From the NCBI GenBank assembly GCA_964030475.1, contig CAXIPT010000001.1, positions 12,181,823 to 12,245,822 on the forward strand: 64,000 bases of DNA, given 5' to 3'. Below, one piece after another: positions 11,051 through 23,400 of the stretch (positions within the stretch are counted from its first letter, which is position 1; every line of letters starts with the position of its first letter). The translations under genes were made by a program, and so were the position numbers. Below the pieces are notes generated by a model. That model searched no databases, had not been told where the DNA came from, and saw only the letters and a list, made by a program, of their open reading frames with translations. The stretch is from Tethya wilhelma (taxonomy: Eukaryota; Porifera; Demospongiae; Tethyida; Tethyidae).

Positions 11051-11583
11051 GATTACGTCATCATAGTAGTGATCATACCAGTCCTGCATATAAAATTACA
11101 TGTACAGTACATGCAGTGCATGCAGCCTGCATGTACAGTACAGATATATTAGCCAGCTAGCTACAGTGAGTGTAGACTCCTCTAGTAAACTAACAGTCAC
11201 ACCTTCTGTTCATATAGAAGCGTAGCTAGGAGAATGTCATTGCAATTGCATGCTGACAGCCTATTATAGTCCAGTGGGCAGTGCTATGTATATAGGTAGA
11301 GCTGATTAAACTGAGTGACAATTACATCAACAATCTTAGATAAGTAATCACAAAAATAATTCTGAATTGATAACCAAATTGCTCAAGATTGTGCATATAC
11401 TGATATACAATACGTACCATGTGATAAAAAGGAACAAGAAAAATAATATTGTTCACAAAGCTGAGAAAATCTGTTCATTGACAAAGAACCATAGTGCCAC
11501 TTATAAGTTAATCACTGCCAAACCTGTCATTGGGGAAAACGTACAATACTTTTTAATCCAAACAAAAGGTGACAATATCATAC
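11051..11583. other. intergenic region between TRAF7 3' end and homeobox gene
   Basis: Contains a palindrome-rich patch at about 11085-11150 (repeated ACATGTACAGTACATGCA-type words). No gene is seen. If TRAF7 has a last mini-exon encoding the family's C-terminal VW..C residues it would lie here, but I could not identify it. Confidence 0.35.
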
Positions 11584-14500
11584 CTTAATTGTGCTGTCAA
11601 CAGAACCAGAGAAGAGTCTGCCTCTTTGTATGGCTAGGCAAGTGACACTACTTTCATGTCTTACTAGAGTCTGCGCACAAGTCATGTGTTCCATGTTCCA
11701 AACCTGTAGCACAATATTATATCAAAATAATATCAGTAAAGGCTTGATCTGCAAACTGAAAAATCTGACATATTTTTGTAGCGGGTGACTAAAACAAATA
11801 AGCCAATTGTATTTTTCATACACAGACTGACATTCTTACCCTCAGTGTCTTATCATAGCAGGCACTAAAGAGACGGGTGCTGCCAGGGTTAGGACCTTCA
11901 ATGACTTGAAGTGAGTAGATGATACCAACATGGCCAGTCAGCTCTGCCACCTGCTCTAGAGTCTCAACATCCCACACCTACAGTTATCAAGGTAAATCTA
12001 ATGCATCAATGTGTCAAACACCTGTGTGTTTCAAACCATGGTTGATGAATGACAGTAAGGGACTACTGTATATCAATGTGAGGGCTAGAACAATACTAGA
12101 CGACATTATGTGATGGTATCCTAGCATACTAGACCCTCCCATATTTTAGGAGGGGGGTTGCAGAGACAAAAGCCTAGCTCACTTAGCAACACCAGAGCCT
12201 CAGAGGAGGTTTGACACAGTTGACCTTTGATGACCTTTCAATAATTATTGGGGTGACGTTTCATTAGCCTGTGAGCCCTCAATAATTTTACTCTTGTTTA
12301 GCATCAGTAGTAAGGTTTGAACCACTAGGTTTGAGTTCAATATAAACTCACCGTAATCTTATTCTCGTAGGTGCCACAGATGATGTGTTGGTTGGTGACA
12401 GCCAGAGAATACACACTCCCTCCACCCTGACACTGGAGCACATGAATACACTCCAGGGTTTCAAGATTCCAAACCTATCATCAAATAATAGACACACATT
12501 AATAATGAAGGCACCGATGGTGCACAAGCCTTGGAACACTAGTGCACGTATACACACATACAATGTATAGTGTATCAAGAAAATTAACCCAACTAGGCCA
12601 AGATTAGACAGTATGATGAAGCAGCACAAGTCACAGATTACATGCACCAGTGGCTCCGATACTTGCCCATCATGACTCATATCTGAGCCACATACATGTA
12701 TCTGTTCTGCACTGTTTTGTATGTTCATTAATTGTAGCAATTGAGTGAGTGAATTGAGTGCGTTTAAATTTTCATTTTTCAGTGACTCAGCTCAACTATG
12801 GAATACACTGCCTCATGAGTTAGTGTCTTGTAACAATGTTGAACAGTTTAAACAGCAACTAACATTATACTTTAGATCTATGACTTAATAATTAATTCTT
12901 CTATTTCAGTATTTCATGTAATGTAGATCTATAGTAATACTGTACTTTTATAATAATTATAGCTAATGTAATAGGGTTCACAGTTTGTATTAGCAATGAG
13001 TATGCTATTTTGTGCTCCCTTGCCACTCGGCTAAATTATTATAAAAAAAAAACAAAAAAAACAAAAAAAAAACAAAAAAACAGATGAGCTATACCGTATA
13101 GTGGGAAGTTTTATGGGGGTTAACTCTTGTGGTTTTCGTGGATCACAATCTTTCCATGAAACTTTTTATCTGCGAATTTTTCCATAATGTATTACATGTA
13201 TGGGCTCACACAGCTCATCCGCGAAAGTTAAACGTTGACTAGAGACATCAGCAAAAGTTCAACACCACGAAACTTTCCCGCTATACGGTATATGCTTGTA
13301 GTAGCTACGCCACAGACTTATATTTATCTATGATCCACTGGAACGCTTAGCTGTTGTCAGAACTTGAGCTAGTCCCAGAGTTTCACAGCAGTATGGAAGC
13401 ATCACTAGAGACAGAGGCTTGGATCTTGATAGCTATTGAGCATACAAAGGTCAAGCTAGGCTACCAGTGAATTAATCACATTATCAGTAACCATGCAGCT
13501 TCCTAGCTGGCCGCAAGAAAAAAAATCTATGCATGCCAAATTATGCATCTATACACTTACATAGAAAGTAGGCCAACTACTGTCTGTCTTGCCAAACACC
13601 ACTGACCAACAGCAAAAGCAGCATCATGCACTGATGCAGTGACTAAGTGAGCCTATCAACTCAGATTCTAGAAAATGCACACCAGATCAATAGGCGTGGT
13701 CTCAAAGCTAAGTGCTCAAAGAAGCACAAAAGCCTCAACTACAGTGTCATAGACAGCAAAGAATATATTTTACAAGATCATTCACACTTATGAATGTAAG
13801 TACTATCAATTTTATCGCTAGAGCTGGGAACAAACAGACAGACAAAACAACTACCATAAGCCTCTCCATGTGCTATGCATGTGCTGAGGCTTAATAAATA
13901 ACAGTGCATATAATAACTATGACATAACTCAGAAAACAAGTACATCGAATGCTCACATGTATTGAACATAAATTCACCTTCACTGACTGATAGGAACCAG
14001 AGTAGAGGAATTTGTTTGATGTGACCAATGCTCTAACCCAGTGGTTTTGAGTTGGGAGCTCAGTAACCAGTTTACATGTCTCAATATCCCATATCTAGCA
14101 AGGAAATGGAGTCAAGCAACAGTGACAAGGGACTACACAATTGAGTTAGAGTGCAACCTTAATGCTCTTGAGGGAGCCACTGTAGAGCCTCTTTCCATTG
14201 AGTGTTAGGGTACACACAGGGTTGTCATGGGCTGGTATGGTGGCCACCACCTCAAGTGATTCAATGTTCCACATTTTGATGCTGTGGTCTACAGAGCCAC
14301 TAAACAGATGTTTTTCTCTGCACACAAACATACAACAATCATAATATAGAATGCACATACTAGGAAGTAGAACGTTACAAACAATATAAGAATTTCTCTC
14401 TCAAGGTCAATTATTAGGAAACACAGACAAAGGAACAGTTTTACACTTATGAACAAAAAATAAAACTGTATTACCAATGTTGGAAACATTAATCTATGTG

Positions 14501-16219
14501 CAATGTACACAGCAAATAGAGTCCAATCTTAGGGACAAGAGTCTATGTGAACTGTACATAGCAAATAGAGTCCAATCTTAGGGACAAGAGTCTATGTGAA
14601 CTGTACACAGCAAATAGAGACAGTCCACTCTTGGCAACAAGAATCTTTCGTAGCATAATATTTTCATTAATTTCGTGATTTGATGGTATAATAATATTAT
14701 TATTACAAAACTTTTCTCCACGAAACTTTAGAAAACTGTATAATATCAGCAATATAATTTCAGAGATTGTGGTTCACGAAAATTTGTTCAAAACAGCCAT
14801 GACTATACAATATGTGAACTGTACATAGCAACCAGAGTCTACTCTTAGCAACAAGAGTCTATATAAACTGTACATAGCAACTAGAGTCCACCTTAGCAAC
14901 AAGAGTCTAAATCTTAGCAACAAGAGTCTAAATCTTAGCAACAAGAGTCTATGTGAACTGTACATAGCAAATAGAGTCCAATCTTAGAAACAAGAGTCTA
15001 AATCTTAGTAACAAGAGTCTGTGTGAACTGTACATAGCAAATAGAGTCCAATCTTAGAAACAAGAGTCTAAACCTTAGTAACAAGAGTCTGTGTGAACTG
15101 TACATAGCAAATAGAGTCCAATCTTAGAAACAAGAGTCTAAATCTTAGTAACAAGAGTCTGTACATAGCAAATAGAGTCCAATCTTAGAAACAAGAGTCT
15201 AAATCTTAGTAACAAGAGTCTGTGTGAACTGTACATAGCAACTAGAGTCTACTCTTAGCAACAAGAGTCTATATGAACTGTACATAGCAACTAGAGTCCA
15301 CCTTAGCAACAAGAGTCTAAAACTTAGTAACAAGAGTACATACATAGCAAATAGAGTCCAATCTTAGAAACAAGAGTCTAAATCTTAGTAACAAGAGTCT
15401 ATGTGAACTGTACATAGCAAATAGAGTCCAATCTTAGAAACAAGAGTCTAAACCTTAGTAACAAGAGTCTGTGTGAACTGTACATAGCAAATAGAGTCCA
15501 ATCTTAGAAACAAGAGTCTAAATCTTAGTAACAAGAGTCTGTACATAGCAAATAGAGTCCAATCTTAGAAACAAGAGTCTAAATCTTAGTAACAAGAGTC
15601 TGTGTGAACTGTACATAGCAAATAGTGTCCGATCTTAGCAACAAGAGTCTATGTGAACTGTTTATTGCACTCTTGGGAAGATAAGTTTATGTGAACAGTA
15701 CAATAATTATAGAGCCTAGAAGGATAAACATGCTCAAAACACAATCTTCCTTACCCTTCAGTGCACAGTGCCAAGACAATTCCATCATGACCAGTTAGTG
15801 TATTTAAACACTTGAAAGAGGTGGTATTCCAGACCTGAAGGAGTGGAATAGATGGAGCACTGTTTTACTGTAGGTGTACATAGACAATGGACCTGTACCT
15901 TGATAGTGTTATCAGAGGAGGCACTGAAGAGCATATCTCCAGACACACACAACGCCCATACTGGTCCCTACAATGGCGAAGACATACTTACATAAAGTGA
16001 ACAAAGGAATAATGCCACATAAAGATCTCACAGCATGTCCAACAAATGTTCCTTTACACTTGAAGAGATGATGGGAATCCATGGCTGTATTGGGAAGACA
16101 ATACACAAATTGAGGGTTCAATCAGTCCCTATTTACATAAGTTTGTGCACATGTATGTAGGCAATATAGCACTTACTTCCAGCTACACCAAGCTGCACTT
16201 GGACATGTTGTAATTCATT
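11584..16219 (-). CDS. TRAF7: TRAF7 C-terminal half: linker and seven WD40-repeat exons (contig A)
   Basis: Minus-strand exons in transcript order: 16177-16219, 16032-16084 (linker ending [11 protein letters not shown]), 15899-15967, 15755-15834, 14158-14317, 13978-14094, 12352-12474, 11840-11977 and 11584-11703. All junctions keep frame. The encoded WD40 blades match TRAF7 blade by blade ([103 protein letters not shown]). Most blades end at a phase-0 intron before VW, IW or similar. The frame after the last blade reads K-V-stop, or a short last exon is missed. TRAF7 is an E3 ubiquitin ligase. Its WD40 domain binds MEKK3 in vertebrates. With the exons on contigs C and B the full protein is about 648 residues, against 670 in human TRAF7. 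Confidence 0.93.
12200..12250. repeat. single arm of a hairpin repeat also found at 47068-47221
   Basis: The phrase CAGAGGAGGTTTGACACAG and its continuation into TTGACCTTTGATGACCTTT match one arm of the complete inverted repeat at 47068-47221. Here only one arm is present, in a TRAF7 intron. Confidence 0.5.
12770..13082 (+). mobile_element. 5'-truncated LINE tail inside a TRAF7 intron
   Basis: Plus-strand frame from about 12778 reads [20 protein letters not shown] and continues to a stop near 12888. This is the typical end of a LINE reverse-transcriptase ORF (LWNTLP...F...L). A short 3' UTR and an A-rich tail (A8-10 blocks separated by C, about 13032-13080) follow. The piece is antisense to TRAF7, in the intron between the exons at 12352-12474 and 13978-14094. 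Confidence 0.75.
13091..13292. mobile_element. MITE of the CCGTATAG family, copy 1
   Basis: About 200 bp bounded by inverted ends: ATACCGTATAGTGGGAAGTT on the left and its near-complement ending CCCGCTATACGGTAT on the right. Internal inverted homology (cgtggatcacaat, gcgaaagttaa) makes it largely foldable. It lies in a TRAF7 intron just after the LINE tail. Confidence 0.8.
14505..15665. repeat. minisatellite in a TRAF7 intron
   Basis: A tandem array with a unit of about 65-70 bp built from GTGAACTGTACATAGCAA, ATAGAGTCCAATCTTAG, AACAAGAGTCT and AAATCTTAGT modules, with higher-order variation and partial units. It fills the intron between TRAF7 exons 15755-15834 and 14158-14317. Contig C starts inside the same array at 27548. 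Long frames across it are repeat artefacts. Confidence 0.85.
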
Positions 16220-16292
16220 CTATAGAAATAAAATGAGCACATGCTAAAAGCAGCCTACATGTTCTATGTATGTCTTACATATAAATTATATT

Positions 16293-16293
16293 N
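16293..16293. other. scaffold join, contigs A/B
   Basis: A single N. The sequence to its left continues at 28319-28325 in contig C. The sequence to its right matches the middle of an exon at 33988 in contig C. The join therefore cuts two different loci. Confidence 0.95.
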
Positions 16294-17154
16294 TAAAGAT
16301 GTGCTGAGCACTGAGGTTGGCCAGACTGCTGTTGGGGAGATAGTGGGGCCTCATCCTGGAAGAGCTATTTGTAGCTTCTGGCAGGGAACCACAGAGACTG
16401 TGCTTAGAGTTCTTACACTGGTAATTAATGCATCTTGTCTAAGTAAAATCATTATAGTATATAATTTGTATGCAAAAGCAGTTTAACGTCAACTAGCTGC
16501 TAAACACCATAGGCTTGTACCCAAGCCACTCCTTCTCTTTAGTGTTACACAACCTCTAGCCCTGGCCCCTAGATACACCATAGATACACTTGTACTAGTC
16601 TTGCAAATTATCTTGTACTGCATTAATGTATACATGACCACACCCAATTTCAGCTAGGCTCATTTGCAGCCCTGGTCACAGCAGCTGTTGCCATTGGAGT
16701 AGCACACCACGACAAATCCATCGATGAAAAGCTTAATTTATCAAATACTACACAGCAAGAACTATCGACAGCACAGCGAGTTGTATATGGATGTTCTGGC
16801 TATGTCATCATCATTGCACTACTGGCCATTGTGATGGAGCTATTGCTGGTAGGTGTGCGGTGGTGCAACATTGGTGCTGTCAACCTGGCAATAAAAGTGT
16901 TTCTCATGCTGGTGAGTTTCCATTCAAGTGTGCATGTTTCTAGCTCATAACTACATTTTCTACTTATAACAGGACATCTTCATAAGTAGCCTTTTCACTT
17001 TCCTCTATGCCATCGGAATGGGGGCCATTCTCTACTGGCTAATAACATACTGGGACTTTAGTAGCACTCTTCAAACTTTGCGGTACTCACTAGTGGTATG
17101 TGGGGTAAGTCAATGGTTCCCTCCACCACATTACAAACAAGTGTACAAGATGTC

Positions 17155-17190
<36 letters not shown>

Positions 17191-17377
17191 ACAGGCAGTC
17201 TGTGGTCTCTCAGGGATCTTCTGCACCATTCTGGCTGTGTGGTCTTCATTATTCCGAGCAAGAGAATGGAACAAAAAAGTTGTCAAGTACACATTGAAAC
17301 AAGTTGAACATGAGCTGGCAGAGAAGGCCAAGCATGCTATTGAGGAAAAGATTAAACCAATCAAGTCTGCTTTATAA
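16294..17377 (+). CDS. allelic partial copy of the second four-transmembrane gene (contig B)
   Basis: Exons 16294-16420 (5' truncated by the contig edge), 16654-16911, 16973-17104 and 17195-17377 are nearly identical to the complete gene at 33783-35067. They encode the end of exon 1 (VGPHPGRAICSFWQG) and all membrane segments. Visible differences include G/A at 16726 versus 34418 (Glu/Lys in SIDEKLNLS / SIDKKLNLS), a longer CA run before the last exon, and a small 3' indel. I read it as the other haplotype or the overlapping end of contig C, not a third gene. Confidence 0.85.
17156..17190. repeat. CA microsatellite next to a splice acceptor
   Basis: A (CA)n tract ends in CCACAG, so it forms the acceptor region of the last exon. 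The allelic tract at 34848-34880 is shorter. Confidence 0.9.
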
Positions 17378-17896
17378 GAGTTTATCTTTAGTGTCTATTA
17401 ATTTTATTTTAAATCAATACCATGTCTATTATGTAAAAAAATCTGCTACATAAAGTGTTATGAGGAACCATATACTGTACCTAGAGACTGGTGTGTGTAA
17501 AGACTCGACCACTTACAAAGACATTAGCCCCATTGAAGTCAACAATACCATACTGTACACTGTAGCTAACAAGAGTGCTCAAAAAGCAACAACACAAACT
17601 CATAATCACATTACTGCTGTTCCTATACACAACTTCCCTGCCAACTTGACCAAGTACTCTGCTAATTGGCTTTATGGCCTGTACATTAGCCATAGAAGGC
17701 AATACTAATAACCAGACAAGAGTGGAGGGCACAGGAATAGCAACAACATGTGGTGCACTGAATTGAACACACAGAAATGGTTGTCACTAAAGCAGTGTGA
17801 AGTATACCCAGCGTCATGAGTGTAGTACCAAACAATGTATCAACATGTAACATGTGAGCTGTGTGCTATACATCAGCATAATACAGTTATACTTAC
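17378..17896. other. 3' region of the 4TM gene and TRAF7 intron
   Basis: No coding exon is visible. The first ~220 bp repeat the end of contig C (35068-35278). The remainder is the flank of the TRAF7 RING exon. Confidence 0.5.
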
Positions 17897-18086
17897 TCCA
17901 CATGTTGCAATATAAGGGTCTCTGAACACTCCACGACACAAAGGACAGAGCAGTGTCTCATTCTTCGCATTCTCAGCTAGAACAATGATTTCTCTGAAGT
18001 CTTCTTCGTGACTGACTGCAGGAGAGCCAGCAATGGAGCGAGTTGAAGCTGTAGCACTTGATAACTGAGGGTGAAAGTTGGTTGGA

Positions 18087-18136
<50 letters not shown>

Positions 18137-18689
18137 AAACACCCCTCTTGACCATAGAGAGAACAAGCCTCTGCTACAATATCATAAGTATGTATACTCA
18201 CAGAAGATCTGTCATAGAAGTGATCCGAGCTGTAACTAATCCTGGATATGGATGAGATTGAAGAGGTATTGGAGTGTGTGCGACGATGGCCTCTGTAAAA
18301 TGAGTCTGTGGAAAGGAACAGGTAGATACTAACATAGATAAATAAGCAATATCTATGATACACATATACACAAATGTAGTATTGAGAGAGTGTTAGGAGT
18401 TCAGAGGCCATTCCTAGCAAGTTTGATCACAAATTTGTAGTACTCTATCATCCTAGATAAGCACTATTGAATGAAAAGGACAATGAAAGTCACTTACCAT
18501 TAGCAGATGAAATGGAGCTCCTACCAGACCTGGGCGATCTGAAGCCCTTCTTGTCTATTCCCTTTACAAATTTATGATGGAACAAATTATAAAATAATTA
18601 TCAGTTATTATTTATCCTTTTTTTCTTACGTTGACTAAAGCCAGAGTATGAGCTTTAGCACCCTCATCATCAAGACCGTGTCTCCACAT
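17897..18689 (-). CDS. TRAF7: TRAF7 N-terminus and first half of RING finger (contig B)
   Basis: Exons in transcript order: 18630-18689 (ATG at 18689, MWRHGLDDEGAKAHTLALVN), 18498-18561, 18202-18305 and 17897-18064. The first three encode a Ser/Arg-rich N-terminus, as in TRAF7. The fourth ends LLCPLCRGVFRDPYIATCG, the first half of a C3HC4 RING. It stops exactly between the Gly and His of the family's CGH motif, with a GTAAGT donor in phase 0. The matching second half, starting HSFCRPC, is at 29343-29432 on contig C. In the written order it lies on the wrong side (upstream coordinates must be higher on the minus strand), which shows misplacement of contig B. Start and upstream DNA face POLDIP3 head-to-head. 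Confidence 0.92.
18089..18135. repeat. TG microsatellite in a TRAF7 intron
   Basis: A pure (TG)n run of about 45 bp just upstream of the acceptor of the RING exon on the minus strand. It gives spurious poly-His-Thr and Cys-Val frames. Confidence 0.95.
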
Positions 18690-19344
18690 CACGAACACAC
18701 TCAATCACCAACTGGATGAAACACTGGCTCGCTGGATACAATCACAAATGCAAATGTACAACACAACAACAGAATCTAGGATCCTTAGTACACAGTGAGT
18801 TTAAAAAGGGTTAAACTTAATCACTTAACTACGTATGCAACAGTACATTGCGGCAGACCAATCGGCTTACAGATTACATCATCCAATAGGCCACATGTAG
18901 AGTTTCCAGGCACAGACGTACAGAGGTGAAAGATCGACCAGACCGAAGAGGAGTTCGTGTTTACTTCGCCTTGTCAAGATTGCTACTAGTTTGAGGGGAA
19001 AAACAACATTCTACCAATCATAAGGATAGACAGCAAAAAAGATTGGTTATTCACCCTCTAATAGATCCCTGTGGAGAATTTCGTAAATTGTGGGTGGGTT
19101 CTTGCAAACTTGTGGTGTCAAACACTAAAGAAACGTTACAAGACCAGCTTCACATCGCCTATTCAACCTCTCATACTAGAGTCTATATATTCTATTCTGC
19201 AATCCCTTGTCTTTGTTAGAGGTCCTCTAAACTGTCAAAAGTTTTCAGACAGTATCTTCAACTTGAGCACCTGCTTGCACTATATTTACGCTCGTATCAG
19301 ACGTTAATTTTGCCTAAGAAAGAGAAGCAACCTGTGTGAGCAAG
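18690..19344. promoter_or_regulatory. divergent TRAF7/POLDIP3 intergenic region
   Basis: About 655 bp between two start codons in opposite directions, so it probably holds both promoters. No canonical TATA box is placed with confidence. The open frame at 19071-19307 has no recognisable domain. Confidence 0.5.
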
Positions 19345-20429
19345 ATGGCTTCAAAAGTCGACATGTCATTAGATGACCTTGTGAAGATTGGGGGCCGAGG
19401 CAGGGGCCGTGGTGGTGGTGGAGTAAGTGCTCGAGGGCGTGGGCGTGGGCGCGGTGGGAGAGGTGCAAGGACCCAAGGAAATCCTGTTGGGCAGCGCTCT
19501 AGTGGACCAGCTCAACAACATATCAAGATTGGAACAAAACAGCTACAAACTGGAAAAGGAACTGGTAAAAATATGAACGATCTTCGTGATGTGTTGTCAA
19601 AGAAACAAAATTCAAACATTGGAGACTTGCGATCAAAACTAAAGCCAAAAGCACTTTATACCTCAAAGAATGTAAAGTCACCTCCAAAGACTGTTGCACC
19701 CAAAGCACCTGTGAAACCTAGACGCAGTACTGGAACCACTCCCAAAGGTCCAATTACTTCACCCTCAAAACGACTTGAAGCTCAAAAAAGACGTTCTCGA
19801 AGGAGTGATCCTGGACCTCAACTGAGACATCGAGACCCTAAGAGTAATGTATCCTATGAAGAGGCCAAGAAGATCACCGTCACTGTTCCAGGGATGAGTC
19901 GACCTGTATCGGAGGTAAGCCAGTCGGCCCTCTTGAGCCAGCCGTGATGGAGGAGTCTACAATGAGGGTATCATAACGATTCACTGCATGTTGGCCATGG
20001 AGCTCTGTCTCGTGGAGTTCTTAGTATATATTATTGTGTCCCAAGTAGTTGTGGTAGAAGGGTGCTTAGCTTCAAGCCTCTGTTGTTTTTTTATCCCAAG
20101 TACATGTACTATTCAGTCCTCTGTACTGTTGTTGAGAGGCAGTGTTCGAGGTTGATGAGTTCATAGAATAGCCATTAGTTTGTGCTGTTTAGGTCCCAAG
20201 CACCTCTTTGCTGTCCATGAGGTTGAGTCTGTAGTACTGTGCAAGATACGTGTTCTGCTGTTGTTGGTCAACATTCTCTGCAGTAAAGTAATCTATGATG
20301 ACCTTATTCTAATTAATGTTCACCCTATGCTTACTTCTACAAGTGTTACAAATGTCAATTTGTTTATAGCAACAAAATCTGTTTTTGTGAACTTTAAAAA
20401 CCATAGCTTTTTGTATTCTTGCATATAAT

Positions 20430-20469
<40 letters not shown>

Positions 20470-23400
20470 TGTGTGTGTGTAATCGGCCAGACCAGAATTT
20501 GAAATATCATACATACTATTTTCAGTCCTTTGTTCTAAAGAAAGTTGTGGATTAATCTCCTGACTGTTCTCAAGAATCACTTTTCTATCCTATGTGTCTA
20601 GTGTGTATATATATACACATAGCTCTTGCAAAGCTGTTAACCTGAACTATTTAATTAGTACTTCTAACTTGAACATCTGTTCACCTCTATTCAAACTATA
20701 ACTTCAAAGCTTCAATCACCCTTTCGCCTGGATGTCCTTTGGATCTGATTCTACATTCATAACTCATCAGTTTATGGATGAAAATGAAGCTGAACTAAGG
20801 CTTGAAGCATAGTGAGACAAAGTGGCACTTTTTAGATGTGTGTTGATGATTATGTCACCCCTATGACTTCTACTCATATGTATGGATAACTGTCCAAAGT
20901 CTGCCTTATTCTGTATAGTCTAAGTTGATTGTATATAGTACAATCATGTCGAGATACTATATATACCATAACAATTATGCTGTCGTGTCGAGGTACTACT
21001 GTATGCTGTCTGTCGACAAACTACTGTATGCTGTCATGTCGAGGTACTACTGTATGCTGTCATACTGTTCAAGTTCCTTTTTGCCATAGCTCTGTAAAAG
21101 ACATGAAAATGATATTCAATAAAGGTGCTCTCGCAAATGTGTAGATTATTATCAGTCATCATTTCTTTCAATCGGTTTTCCTGTGGTGATTGCTTCCCAA
21201 TACCATGTATATTATGAACTTGTATCTTCAGAAACAACTTTATAACGTTCTTTTCTTGTGCATTGCCCTACATACAGTGGATGCCTTTCTTGATGGAAGT
21301 AGGGAAGAATATTAACTGACCCTAGCTGTTGTCAGTTTACCTACAATTTTTAACCAAGATTGCTCCCGATACCTTATTCTTGTCGTGGTCACCCAATGGT
21401 TTCACGTAATTCCCCACCTATTGCAACAATAGCCATTGTTGATGAACATCGAACATTAATTTTTTTGTTTAAGACAAAACTAAGCCACTACTAATGACCA
21501 CTCAGCACTGCTATGGATTCCTTGTATTGAGCCCCACCCAATTGAGTTACGCTGTTCGTAAACTTCAAGGTGTTCGTCTCAGTGTTTTCACTGTATCAAT
21601 TGTCTTAAATTCACTACACAAAATTAGTCCTTTGTTGCATACCAGATACTTGGAGTCGAGCTAAGTTGTGTATGATGTGTGTACATTGAATATACAATTT
21701 ACCTAATTTGTATATGTAACACTCATGTACAACTTTCATCTCTATTATATAATGTGTAATTATCTGGTTGCCATTGTTTGTTGCATGCCAGTAGTTTGAC
21801 CTCAGTATGTGCACTGTTGTTCCTGTATTTCCAGTACACCCCTCGTCATGGCCGTGAGGAGAGACTGGCAGCGGCCATTGCTCGTAGCAAGGAGCTGCGC
21901 CATGAGAGCTACATGAGGGGAAGGGAGGAGGTCCTGGCTTCCGCAATCACATCAGCATTCGGAGGTCCAAGTGCCACTAGTGGTCACAATGATAGGGCAG
22001 TGGGCAGCCTACACAGGATGCCAGTAAGTTCAATATTGATAATCAAGCATACATACACGCTATGTATTGCCATCTTTTTCATCTTTGATTTTCCTTCAGC
22101 TCCATGGTTATAGTCGTTCACCTTCGCCTGTTCCTGATTTTAACTATGATTCTCATCAATTCTCCCTCCCTCCTGCCAGAGCACCTTTCCAGCCAAAGCC
22201 CGCCAGGGGCATCACAACTATGACCTCGATGCTCATCTCCAACCTCAGTGACACCGTCTCAAAGAATGACATTTCGGTATGGTACTATTAATTTTAGTGC
22301 TGCAAACATCAGTAGTTTGATTCCACCCACATTGTTACATAAATATACATGTAAAGTAGAACAAGCTTGTAGTCAAAGAAAACTCCAGTGTTGCAGTCTA
22401 GTGAGCAAATGTTAACTAGCTGATAAAGTACCAAAACCAGCACAAGTTTGTCATCTCTGTACCAATTAAGTGTCTGCTTAAGTACAGGCTCTCCGACTTA
22501 CCGTATAGCGGGAATTTTTTGTGTGGGATAATTTTTGCGTTTTCGTCTCGAATAGAAATTCGCGGGGAAAATTTTCGTGGATTGCATTTCAACATTATGT
22601 AACGACCTTGTACCTTTCAAATTTCATGGGGGGAATTTTCGTGGAAAGCTGCCAAACTGCAAAATTTTGTGGTTCTAGAAAATGTTCTTAGATTTAGAGC
22701 AAAGTTTCATAAAGTTTTGATATATGACATAGCTTGCTACATGCTTACCAAACAAAAATTCAGATTGACATTATTATTATGCACGTGTTGATATAACCTT
22801 TAGCTCTGTGTCTTTGGTGGTTTATTTACCCCAGCAGATTACTGTACACCAGCCTGTCGTTAGGTTGGATTTAGGTAAGGCATGCCTTGTTGTGTCAGGA
22901 AGACCATCGCCATGTATTTGCATCAAGTGGGTTTGAAAGTCGACTAGTACAGAGCTACTAACAATACCAGACACCATGCAAGTCAATGTGTCTAATCTCA
23001 TCATCACAGTAGTAAATGATCGATTAGAATGTAACAGAAAAATGGTATCAAAACTTGGACTGAAGCAGCTATGAGGCTCTAAGCTAGAAAGCTAACAAAG
23101 AAGCCAATACAAAAAGATTTAATTCTAACAACATTTTCACTGTCAACTTGGCAATCACTCCACTTGGCGGGCTCTTATTGTGTGTATCAACCATCATTAT
23201 AGTGCTACTAAATTATTTGTTTGTCACCGTCCTTTTGTTCTGTGTCGTTGTTCTGCTACAAAATTTCATGCTGTTCAAGCGCTATATTGCAGGCACTTAG
23301 CGTTATACAATCTAGGTAAAATGAAAATGTATTTCAAGCCGTTCTTTACTGTGTGTGTGCATGTCATTTCCATGTTAATAAATGGACTGAAATATTTATG

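Noticed and set aside
14505..15665. Regular repeat array that could be mistaken for a CRISPR
   Set aside because: Units are contiguous without unique spacers and lie in an intron of an animal gene.
17098..17364. Open frames rich in His-Thr or Cys-Val around CA/TG tracts (also near 18000, 20400, 25100, 34800, 55750-56110)
   Set aside because: They are translations of dinucleotide repeats with no coding signature.
16294..17377. Third 4TM paralogue
   Set aside because: Near-identity including introns and the exact end of contig C indicate an allele or overlap.
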